Translations under genes and position numbers: made by a program
Source: Impatiens glandulifera
Lineage: Eukaryota > Streptophyta > Magnoliopsida > Ericales > Balsaminaceae
DNA length: 64,000 bases
NCBI RefSeq assembly: GCF_907164915.1
Contig: NC_061862.1
Span: forward strand, 4,964,358 to 5,028,357
Reading direction: 5' to 3'
Notes under the pieces: generated by a model
Told to the model about the DNA's origin: nothing
Seen by the model: only the letters and a program-made list of their open reading frames with translations
Databases searched by the model: none
In this document: positions 10,900 to 20,957 of the stretch, one piece after another
Numbering within the stretch: position 1 is the stretch's first letter
Layout of the letters: each line of letters begins with the position of its first letter

Positions 10900-11735
10900 C
10901 TTTGGCGAAAGAAATATCAATACTATCAAATTTCTTCACATGGAGGGACTCAAATGACGATTCAAGTGTTGATGAAGGCGATACCTGCAAATGCATTCAC
11001 CCTTAGTTTTGAAATCATCATTTTGTAAAACAATTATTATTACTGAATACTAACCTTCTATTCTGACTCTTTCTTATAATTATTGCATAATAGGATTAGG
11101 AGAAGTTATCGGAGAAAACTTACACCCACATGGATAAATGATTGTATCGTTAACTAATGTGGGCATTTTAAAACTATTCGTTCAAAATATAATCCTTCTG
11201 TTAAACAATCTACCTTGATATAAACCCTGATAACATTATATGGAAAAACATAATCTACTAATGGTGCGACAACAATTGTCTATCTGATCCAATAGACACA
11301 AGTTATATTTATCCATTGGTTAAAAACTAACTTTTTTAACAATACTATGTAACCCCGGTTATGTTATAGGCCTTTCCATTGATATAATATAAGCATAATG
11401 GCAAAACATAATCTACTAATGGTGCGACAACAACTGTCCATCTAATCCAACAGACACAAGTTATATTTATCCATTGGTTAAAAACTAACTTTTTTAACAA
11501 TACTATGTAACTCCAGTTATGTTATAAGCCTTTTCATTATATAATATAAGCACCGGTGGTAGAATAGTTTCCAAACATTCCATTCACTTTGGTGACTAGT
11601 ACTCGTTTTCTGTACCCTATATAAAACTGATTTTATAAGTTTATACATATCAAACAAAAAAATACTCAATAAAGACAAGAAAGTACATTGACAGGTGATA
11701 GAAAATTAAAGGAATCCAATTAGGAACAACCAAAG
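10900..11735 (-). repeat. Repeat X, copy 2 (inverted), with best-preserved exon
   Basis: Reverse-complement copy of 5991-6835, including the two-unit 158-bp repeat. Its left end carries the clearest exon: acceptor ATTTGCAG at about 10985-10992, exon 10984-10900 encoding SPSSTLESSFESLHVKKFD and then SIDISFAK, and donor AAAG/GTATGTTGG. Together with the exon pieces at 9779-10600 it may be part of one minus-strand gene, but the phases of adjacent pieces do not join cleanly. Confidence 0.55.
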
Positions 11736-11863
11736 AAGACTTAATAACGATTGGGGAATTCATAACACCCTTCCTAATAAAACCTATATTAAATGTCACC
11801 ATAAACAGGTAAAATTACAAGGAATTCATCCACCTTTTCCTTTCTTGTGATGATTCTTAATAC

Positions 11864-13451
11864 CACTATACCAGCAAATACCAAATTCATATATATCCAA
11901 ATTCTTCAAACATGTGCATACAACAAAGAATAAATCATTTCTTGTAGAGACGAACAATGTTAAGAGATCCTCAAAAAAGATATGTATTCTTAGACGCTAA
12001 TCTAATATCAGGACTTTTGTTTGCTGTTTGATTATAAACAACTTTTGTCTCAGTTGACAGATACACTAATTTGTACGATTTATAAGCAGATGTAGAATCC
12101 AAACACACAATAATGGACATTGTTTCAGCCCTAATTTGTTGGGATTCAAATTAGTTCAAGTTGTATCCCTGTAGCTAAATCAGAATTATGTGACCACTTT
12201 CATCATCACACTATAATGTAGGAACACATATTCTTACACAAACAAACAAATAAAGGGAAAACATATTACATGTGACTTGGGAAATTAAAGGTTGCGAGCT
12301 AATCATCTGGATTTTATACAAACTATATACATGTATACATGTGAGTGCGTTTGTAAGTTGTAATTTGTATGGAGAGTACAACGGCTCACTCATAAAGATG
12401 GTTCAACTAAATAAGTCAAATATATACTCTAATTCATCCTTAAAACAAAGAAGTATAACCATTTCTCACTCATAAAGATGGTTTAATCATCTAGTGCAGC
12501 GATAACAACCTAGCATCAAAATCCAACTGAAAATAACTGAGAAATCCAAAACACTACATCAAGGGGAAAACTATGATCTAGACATGAAAAATAAAACCAG
12601 TGACCTAAATAAATCGCATATAAACCTCGTTGCATTCTTAAAACAGATAAGTAGAACCATTTATCACTCAAAAGACTTCCAAGACCCGAAGATGAAGGAA
12701 AACCCTAATGGTCGGAGAAGAATGTTACTAACCTCGTGGGTGCAACAATCTGGCTGCGGAGAGTCAAGGGATGATAGTGCAGATGAAGGCAAGCCCTAAT
12801 GGTTGAAGAAGAATGTAACTAACCTCGTACGCACGACAATCTGGCTGTAGAGAGTAAAAGGATGATAGCACGGAAATCTGGCTGTAGAGTAGAAGGATGA
12901 TAGTCTGATTAACATGAAGAAGGATTTTTTAGGTTAGAAAGAATTGGTCAACGTAGAAAAAAATGAGTTAGGCTTGATAATTAAAAACTGATTCTAGTTT
13001 TAAAATATATATATATAAGTTAAAATTCTATTATTAAATATAATATAATGTTTAATTTATTTATTTTTGGTTTATATTATTTTTTACTTTTAATTTAATT
13101 AATTTTAAATACTTAAATAAAAGACAGATGTTAATAAAAAAATTAATAATGTTATAAAAGTTTTAAATTTTATTAAATAAATTTTAGTGTAAATAAAATT
13201 TTAAGTCAAATTTTATTTTAAAATTTTAAAATAGTGAAATAAAATATTTATAAAGTTTAAAAATAAAACATAAAAAATATTAAATTTATAATAGTTAAAT
13301 TTTAAGGTTTTTAACAAAGTTTGTATATATAAAAAAATAAAGGTGGTTGTAAAGTATAAATGTGGCAAAAGTTTTTACTTTTTTAATTTTTACCCACGAC
13401 TTAATAAGCGTTGGCATATAAAGGTGGCTGAAAGTATGTTTTGTTGTAGTG
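11864..13451 (-). mobile_element. CACTA-like non-autonomous element, copy 1
   Basis: Bounded by CACTATACCAG (11864, plus strand) and TTGTTGTAGTG (ends 13451), which reads CACTACAACAAAA on the minus strand, a typical plant CACTA terminus. Subterminal repeats near the 13.4-kb end (CCACCTTTATA, ACGCTTATTAAG) fit the class. The two termini share CACTA and a few further bases only. It contains a tandem repeat of about 91 bp (about two units, 12690-12870) and no transposase. Copies 2 and 3 lie at 15536-17684 and 46224-47911. The element limits are supported because copy 2 diverges from copies 1 and 3 just outside CACTATACC. Confidence 0.55.
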
Positions 13452-14540
13452 CATTTTCGAGAAAATAAACAATGGTCTATAAATATAATAGAATTATTTT
13501 ATTATTGTTTACGGATAATAGTGTAATCAATAGCGCAGAGTCAAAAGAGAATTATAACCAATTAAACATACTTTATGAGCAATGCTTTTATGCGGTGCTA
13601 ACGATTTAATAATTATCTTTGTAGTTCTAGAATATTTCATTTTATGTTCGAAGTGTCTATCTAAGCGAATAAATGGACTTTTTCATCTTTTGACAAAGAC
13701 TTGTGACATCTGTTATGTCAATGACACTACTTCGTTTTGTTTTATCTAATCATTTTTTTTTTTGTCAAAGTTGCTTTTTTATTCGAAATATATATTCCAA
13801 AAAATGGTTTCTTAATTACAATATTGATTTAGGACCCTCAATTCTCTTTTCTATAATCACTTTTAATACCTGTTCCGGAACGATAGGACAATTATGTTAT
13901 TATTAAACTTGTTGTAGAGATGAAATATAACCAAGTTATATCTTTTTTAATGAGAGGTTGAATTGAACTACGAATTGAATCAGTTTCTCGTCAACAAAGA
14001 GCACAATGCAAATAGTTTATGCAACTTCAACATCGGTTGGTAAACCTGATTTAAAAAAAATCGATTAGATTGTGTTCTTTCTCTGCTTGTTTTTTGTTTT
14101 TGAACCGATGTGGGACTTCTTTACATTCTTTCACAATTATTAATTATTAACCTCTCTTTTGTCATAAAATAAATTAATGAAAATTATAATAATATTATAT
14201 ATTTAAATTTAACTTATTGTAAAACTAATAATGTTTTACCAATATTCAATTTTTTTTTCAAGTATCTTATATAAGAGTTATAATATGATTAAATTGAGTT
14301 ATACAAAGACCTTACTTTGCTGGTATAGGATATGATTAAATTAAGTTATAAAATCTATATTTGTAAACACAACTATAATCTTATCCAATCAAGTTTTGGA
14401 ATATTTATATATTTTTTTAATTTAGCAGAGTTTAAATTTTAAATTTTTCTTATTGACGAAAATTTAATTCATATTATTTATTAATGTATTGTTTGAATTA
14501 TATTTTATTTTATTTTTTTTGTAATAAATAAAAGTATTTC
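13452..14540. other. AT-rich flank shared by all CACTA-like copies
   Basis: No gene found. The segment recurs at 17685-18440 (direct) and about 45201-46223 (inverted). A reversed USE-like sequence (AAGTCCCACATCGG on minus, near 14104-14117) is present, but no snRNA body follows it. Confidence 0.5.
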
Positions 14541-15532
14541 ACTCTTTATTTGGCATACTTCCTTTGAATTGTAATCCTTCAAAATTATTTTCGTTTAGAT
14601 GCGCAGATTAATTTTTTACATCATAGTTAATTGTGTTCAAAATAAAATTCTTACATCCAAATTGTTCTATGCATGACAAGGGACCTTATCTTCTCTTGCC
14701 CCCGCTCTTGAGAAGTCATTTAGTTAGAAGAGAGAATAAAAAAGGGACAAAGGCCCTACTAACTAGAAGCCAAAACATGTCTTCTATTTTTTTCATTTTA
14801 ATAAGTTAGTTAGTTTGAGAAAAAAAATCAAAATTAAAGTGTTTTTAGTGAAAATCAAATATTTAAAATAAAACTCTTTTTATTGGAGCTAAACTAATAA
14901 ATCATTGTAATATTTTTGTTATTAACCTTTATATATAAGTTTGATAAATAATATACTTAAAAGTATCAAATTCTTGAAAATATTATTGAATTATCCTATT
15001 CTTTAAATAAAGGAAGAAAAAACCATTAGGCTCAATAATGACAAAAAAAGTGTGATGTCCCACATTGTTAGATGAAGTGAAAATAAGGATCGGATATTAT
15101 TATAAGAGGGGAGTTGGTGATTAGAAAAAATTACGAAGCCAAGCACTGAACACAAAGCGAACTATTCTTTGCAATATGTGGCATACGCCTTTTTTGTTGG
15201 GTCCTCTAATCGGATGCACCCTACAATTGAGTTTAAACTTTGAATTTTTCTTATCTACGAAAATTTAATCCATAATATTTATTAATGTATTATTTGAATT
15301 ATAATTCAATAAAATTGTAATAAATAAAAGTATTTCACTCTTTATCTGACAACATACTCCCTTTTAATTGTAATACTTCAAAAATATTTTCGTTTAGATG
15401 CGCAAATTAATTTTTTACACAATAGTTAATTCTCTTCAAAAATAAATTCTTACATTCTAATTGTTCTAGGCATGATAAGAGACCTTATCTTCTCTTGCCC
15501 CTGCTCTCGAGAAGACTCAATCATTTAGGTAA
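14541..15532 (+). repeat. Partial snRNA unit, inverted relative to unit A
   Basis: Contains the flanking segments and U5-like gene of the snRNA units but no U6. It is the reverse complement of 44181-45200 and continues the inverted duplication 10900-15532 / 44190-48825. Confidence 0.7.
15057..15222 (+). pseudogene. U5-like snRNA pseudogene lacking loop I
   Basis: The promoter is present: GTCCCACATTG at 15057-15067 and TTATAAGAGG at about 15109-15118. The RNA would start near 15137. Between two copies of TTCTTT, about 31 bases including the whole CGCCTTTTACT loop and one stem strand are missing, as expected from deletion between short direct repeats. Without loop I it cannot work as U5. Sm-like and 3' stem sequences remain. 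Confidence 0.75.
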
Positions 15533-16635
15533 TACCACTATACCAGAAAATACCAAATTCATATATATCTAAATTCGTCAAACATGTGCATACAACAAAG
15601 AATAAATCATTTCTTGTAGAGACGAACAATGTTAAGAGATCCTAAAAAAGATATGTATTCTTAGAAGCTAATCTAATACCAGGACTTTTGTTTGTTGTCT
15701 GATTATAAACAACCTCTGTATCAGTTTAATTGAAAGACAAATATACTATTTTGTATGATTTATAAACAGATGTAGAATCCAAACACATGATAAAGGATAC
15801 TGCTTCAGCCCTAATTTGTTGGGATTCAAATTAGTTCAAGTTGTATCCCTGTAGCTAAATTAGAATTATGTGACCACTTTCATCATCACACTATAATGCA
15901 GGCACAAATATTATTACACAAACAAACAAATCAAGGGAAAACATATTATGACCTGGGAAATTAAAGGTTGCGAACTAATCATCTGGATTTTATACAAACT
16001 ATATACATGTGAGTGCGCTTGTAAGTTGTAATTTGTATGGAGAGTACAACAACTCACTTATAAAGATGGTTCAACTAAATAAGTCAAATATATACTCTAA
16101 TTCATCCTTAAAACAAAGAAGTATAACCATTTCTCACTCATAAAGATGGTTTAATCATCTAGTGCAGCGATAACAACCTAACATCAAAATCCAACTGAAA
16201 ATAACTGAGAAATCCAAAATACAACAACAAGGGGTAAATTTATGAGCCAGACATGAAAAATAAAACCAGTGACCTAAATAAATCGCATATAAACCTTGTT
16301 GCATCCTTAAAACAGATAAGTAGAACCATTTATCACTCAAAAGACTTGCAAGACTCCCAGATGAAGGAAAACCCTAACGGTCGGAGAAGAATGTAACTAA
16401 CCTCGTAGGTGCGACAATCTGGCTGCAGAGAGTCAAGGGATGATAGTGCAGATGAAGGCAAGCCCTAATGGTTGAAGAAGAATGTAACTAACCTCGTGCG
16501 CACGATCATTTGGCTGCAGAGAGTAGAAGGATGATAGCACGGACATCTGGCTGTAGAGAGTAGAAGGATGATAGTCTGATTAACAGGAAGAATGATTTTT
16601 TAGGTTAGAAAGAATTGGTCAGCGTAGAAAGAAAA

Positions 16636-17222
16636 GGGAAATTTGAGCAGATAACCCTAAAAACAGGGGGAAATGCGGAAAGTGCGGGTGAATAATTTAA
16701 ATAGCGTTGGTGACCCTCTTTTTTTAATGACAATTGTACACTTGCGTAACGCAACTTCAGTTGCGTGACTCAACCATATTTTTTATTTTTATTTTTTAAA
16801 TTTTTTTCGTCTCGCGATTGCGTGACGCAACTGGGGTTGTGTGACGCGATTGCGTAACGCAACTGGAGTTGCGTGACGCGATAGCGTAACGCAACTGGGG
16901 TTGCGTGACGCGATTGCGTAACGCAACTGGGGTTGCGTGACGCGATTGCGTAACGCAACTGGGGTTGCGTGACGCGATTGCGTAACGCAACTGGGGTTGC
17001 GTGACGCAACTTGGGCATTTTCGTTAAAAAAAAACTCATAATTAAAATTTTTTGAAAAAATAAAAAAATAAAAAATTGCATCACGCAACCTAAGATTGCG
17101 TGACGCAACAGGGCATTTTTGTCCAAAAACATTAAAAGATGTCACCAACGGTATTTAAATTATTCACCCGCACTTTCCGCATTTCACCCTGTTTCTAGGG
17201 TCATTTGCTCATATTTTCCAAG
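16636..17222. mobile_element. Foldback/MITE-like element, copy 2 (best preserved)
   Basis: Inserted in the CACTA-like copy 2; copies 1 and 3 show the empty site. The likely target duplication is GAAAA (16631-16635 and 17223-17227). Terminal inverted repeats are about 75-80 bp and nearly perfect (AATTTGAGCAGATAACCCTA against AATATGAGCAAATGACCCTA, then GAAATGCGGAAAGTGCGGG on both sides). The centre holds the 32-bp tandem array. It has no coding capacity; minus-strand ORFs across it are repeat translations. Confidence 0.8.
16816..17007. repeat. Tandem array, 32 bp x 6, inside the foldback element
   Basis: Six contiguous 32-bp units start at 16816, 16848, 16880, 16912, 16944 and 16976. Each combines GATTGCGTAACGCAACTGG and GGTTGCGTGACGC, that is, two near-palindromes per unit. 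Units differ at one or two positions. This is a strong local CG-rich island in an AT-rich region. Confidence 0.95.
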
Positions 17223-17684
17223 GAAAATGAGTTAGGCTTGATAATTAAAAACTGATTCTAGTTTTAAAATATATATATATATATATAAGTTAAAATTTTA
17301 TTATTAAATATAATATAATGTTTAATTTATTTATTTTTGGTTTATATTACTTTTTATTTTTTATTTATTTAATTTTAAATACTTAAATAAAAGACAGATG
17401 TTTATAAAAAAATTTAATAATGTTACAAAATTTTTAAATTAAATTTTATTTTAAAATTTTAAAATAGTGAAATAAAATATTTATAAAGTTTGAAAATAAA
17501 ACATAAAAAATATTAAATTTATAATAGTTAAATTTTAAGGTTTTTAACAAAGTTTGTATATAAAAAAAATAAAGGTGGTTGTAAAGTATAAAGGTTGCCA
17601 AAAGTTTTTACTTTTTTTAATTTTTACCCACGCTTAATAAGCGTTGGTATATAAAGGTGGCTGAAAGTGTGATTTGTTGTAGTG

Positions 17685-18440
17685 CATTTTCGAGAAAATA
17701 AAGAATGGTCTATAAATATAATAGAATTATTCTATTATTACTCACGGATAATAGTGATATTAATAGCGCAGAGTCAAAAGAGAATTATAACCAATTAAAC
17801 ATACTTTATGAGCAATGCTTTTATGCGGTGCTAACGATTTAATAATTATCGTTGTAGTTCCAGAATATTTCAGTTTATGTTCGAAGTGTCTATCTAAGCG
17901 AATAAATGGACTTATTCATCTTTTGACAAAGACTTGTGACATCTGTTATGTCAATGACACTACTTCGTTTCGTTTTATCTAATCATTTTTTTTTTGTCAA
18001 AGTTGTTTTTCTATTCAAAATATATATTCTAAAAAATGGTTTTTTAATTACAATATTGATTTAGGATCCTTAATTCTCTTTTCTATAATCACTTTTAATA
18101 CTTGTTCCGGAACGATAGGACAATTATGTTATTACCAAACTTGTTGAAGAGATGAAATAAAACCAAGTTATATCTTTTTTAATGAGAGGTTGAATCGAAC
18201 TACGAATTGAATCAGTTTCTCGTCAACAAAGAGCACAATGCAAATAGTTTATGCAACTTCAACATCGGTTGGTAAACCTGATTTAAAAAAAATCGATTAG
18301 ATTGTGTTCTTTCTCTGCTTGTTTTTTGTTTTTGAACCGATGTGGGACTTCTTTACATTCTTTCACAATTATTAATTATTAACCTCTCTTTTGTCATAAA
18401 ATAAATTAATGAAAATTATAATAATATTATATATTTATTA
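17685..18440. other. AT-rich flank of CACTA-like copy 2
   Basis: Direct repeat of 13452-14200. No gene found. At about 18440 it joins abruptly to the DUF3444 fragment, which marks a duplication breakpoint. Confidence 0.5.
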
Positions 18441-18837
18441 TATGGGCCATATACAAGAACTGGTCATCGGAATGGAACAGGGAGACCCCCTCTGAAGTTA
18501 GGCATCAATATGAGATGGTGGAAGTTATGATGGATTATGATGAATAAGATGGGGTTTGCATGAGTCCGCTGGTGAAAGTAAATGGTTACATGACTGTGTA
18601 TGGGAGGAACCCAGATAAGGGTTCCATTTGTTGGGTTTTGAAGAAGGAAATGTTGAGATTCTCACATCGTGTTCCTTGTTGGCGAATTAGAGGTGGAGAA
18701 AGGACTGATGATCTGCCAGAATGCTGTTGGGATCTGGACCCTGGATCTGGACCCTGCCGCCACCCAAGATGGCCTTATCCTTCAACAGCAGCAAGAACAA
18801 GAAGAAGCTGAAGCTGGGAAACATAAAGTGATATCTT
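18441..18837 (+). pseudogene. DUF3444 C-terminal fragment (copy 2)
   Basis: Matches 1393-1781. It starts inside DUF3444 (IWAIYKNWSSEWNRETPSE), has a stop codon at about 18546 (GAA to TAA), continues MSPLVKVNGYMTVYGRNPD and then LRFSHRVPCWRIRGGERTD, and is shifted by a 13-bp tandem duplication (GGATCTGGACCCT at 18730 and 18743) just before the C-terminus. Clearly non-functional. Confidence 0.85.
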
Positions 18838-19573
18838 AACTTACATTCCATCCCCCAATTGAAAAGATTATGAACTGTTTGTTGTTTCTTATGATTGTTT
18901 GTTCCTGACTGTGTACTTGAGAGATTACAGATGGATGGCCAAAACTATTATAGGTTGTTTCATTGTTGTTGATGATGTTTTTGATTTTGACATGTGAGAA
19001 TTATTCTACATGTCAAATTAAAGTTGAACAGTGGGTTAATTTCATTTTCCCTGTGGTTGACTTGATTTGGGATAGAAAATACAAATATGAATGAATTTAT
19101 ATTTTATAATTGATGTATGTTTGTCTTTTATCTTTCAATGAGATTTGATCTTCAGCTTACAAATAATATATTGTCTTGTTTGTTGTTGCTCCGCTCCAGC
19201 TAAATGAAATTTCTTGGCAGTAAAACTAATAAATAAGACAAATCCTCTTTCTGAGGTGTGAATGTCTTTATTCTTGAATTTCTTGATTCAAAACATATTA
19301 ATTGTGTTCTCTTATATAGAGCACATTATATATAGCTTTGTTTTAATAATCATATTCAAGAGAATACTTTAAGTGTAAAGAGATATAATTGTGTATGTAA
19401 CAACTAAATTATAAATTAACGGTTAATATTGAAAATCAATTTTTTTTTTTTATTTTCGATAGATTAATGTTTTTTTTTATGAACTTTTATAATTAATCAT
19501 AGATTCATAATGTTTAACATAATATTATAAAACAAATAATTAGGATAATAAAAATATATAAAAAGTAGCATAT
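18838..19573. other. 3' flank of DUF3444 copy 2, left side of the Copia insertion
   Basis: Collinear with 1782-2513. Ends with CATAT (19569-19573), the target-site duplication of the Copia element. The homologous sequence continues at 33570. Confidence 0.7.
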
Positions 19574-20918
19574 TGTTAGATAAATTCATACCAGTTCAAA
19601 TAAACCTAACTTAAACAAACTTCCTATGCAGGAACGAGGAACCGGACCGGATGAATAAGAAAACCAAGTGAAGTAACCGAACCGGTCAAGCTATCAAACC
19701 GATCAAGCACACTTGGAACGTGACTAAACAAAGGAAGGATCGGCCAAAGCCTAAAAGCCAAAGCTCAAAAAGCCGATCAATCCACAAGACCGGAAGAAGT
19801 CCGGTCACTTCACTATCAGAAGATATTCGGCCAAGTCAAATGGCCAACCTAGGCCAAGTCAAGAGGCCGACCTGCACAAGAAGACACTTTGGGTATCTGC
19901 TGAGAATGATACCAAAGGAACAGACTGAATACTTCCATATCCATGCAAGTCTGAGGAAAGACTGTAGACTGCAGAAAACAGTACTACCGGATCCTTCTAC
20001 TTCGGGATAAGCCAGAAAGGAAATCTTCAAAGTACAGACAACTGTCCAAGCAGACAGTGCCTACATTGAGTAAAAGACAAACCCAGCAGGAGAGCTTTAA
20101 CAGACCGGCAGGTCTGAAACAGGATGCCAGGTCTGAGATTGACCGTCAGGTCTGAGGAGAAGACCGGCAGGTCTGAGACACTGAATCACTGCACCGCTAA
20201 CCAGCCAATCAAATTCAAGAAAGTGAAATATGACCGTTGGCATATTTCACCTATAAGAGGAGGCAGTTGAAGAAGAGTAAATGCAGTTACAGAGTTACCA
20301 AGTGGGACAAAAAGCAGATATTGAGCAGTTGCTAAGTGAGACAAATATTAAGTGCATTTACTACAAGTGATAATAGTGTCCTATTCTAGAAAGCCTAAGT
20401 GCTGAAAGTTAGAATTTGTTCTACAATTTCGGTGTAAATTGTACGAGTGTTATCGAGCAGAAAATAAGTCTCGATCGGATTGTATTTGTATTCCTTAGTG
20501 AATATCCTTCTCGCGGTTTCGAGAGGAAGGGGTGACGTAGGAGTTTTATCTCCGAACATCCATAAAAATCTGGTGTGTCATTTACTTTCTGTTGGCTTCT
20601 TTACATAACCGACTAATCTAACAACATCATTCAGAACCGAATCTACATTAACCACACCAAGTATCCAGACTGCCGAAACCGACCCACCATCCTTCAAATC
20701 TCCATCATCCGAAACCGACTCCGCCTATCATACACGTGTACCGCTTCAACTTGAAAGCAAACCTCTTCCGCGCTTGAACCTAGTTCAAGGGTTTGTGACA
20801 GGTTGTGTAGTATTGAAACCCCGGTGTTAATCTCTAACAGGATTAATCACCACCCTACGAGTGAGAACCGCTAACCGGTCCAACCCCCGGTCCACCAGCG
20901 GCGACCTAGATCCTAACA
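19574..20918 (+). repeat. 5' LTR (1,345 bp)
   Basis: TGTTAGATAAATT...CCTAACA. Its TATA position reads CTATAAGAGG (20251-20260), where the 3' LTR has CTATAAAAGG. Four imperfect repeats built on CAGGTCTGA lie at about 20100-20170. A 96-codon open frame inside (19720-20010) occurs in both LTRs and looks like chance. Confidence 0.95.
20252..20259 (+). promoter_or_regulatory. 5' LTR TATA box, mutated
   Basis: TATAAGAG here against TATAAAAG in the 3' LTR (32902-32909) and in the minus-strand relative (63717-63724). The A-to-G change weakens a canonical TATA in the LTR that would drive the genomic RNA. Confidence 0.7.
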
Positions 20919-20920
20919 AT

Positions 20921-20932
20921 TGGTATCAGAGC
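20921..20932 (+). promoter_or_regulatory. Primer binding site (tRNA-iMet)
   Basis: TGGTATCAGAGC, two bases after the 5' LTR. It is complementary to the 3' end of plant initiator tRNA-Met, the usual Copia primer. Confidence 0.95.
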
Positions 20933-20957
20933 AGTTAGTTTCAATACTCAAGCAAAC

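Larger units (their letters stand above)
15536..17684 (-). mobile_element. CACTA-like non-autonomous element, copy 2, with nested foldback element
   Basis: Same element as 11864-13451: starts CACTATACCAG and ends TTGTTGTAGTG. It is interrupted by the foldback element 16636-17222; without that insertion it is about 1.56 kb. Immediately left of 15536 the sequence is snRNA-unit sequence instead of the flank seen at copies 1 and 3, so this marks a genuine element border or breakpoint. Confidence 0.55.

Noticed and set aside
14104..14117. Reversed USE-like AAGTCCCACATCGG, again near 18340 and 45568
   Set aside because: No U1, U2, U3, U4, U5 or U6 body follows at the expected distance, and copies differ in the motif.
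16816..17007. CRISPR-like array
   Set aside because: Units are contiguous with no variable spacers, and the window is plant DNA.
16770..17148. Minus-strand ORFs of 64-120 codons with a repeated VTQSRHATP pattern
   Set aside because: Direct translation of the 32-bp tandem array. Three frames read similarly, as expected for a repeat, not a gene.
19720..20010. 96-codon ORF in the LTR, repeated at 32370-32660
   Set aside because: Both copies exist only because LTRs are duplicated. No recognisable domain; likely chance.
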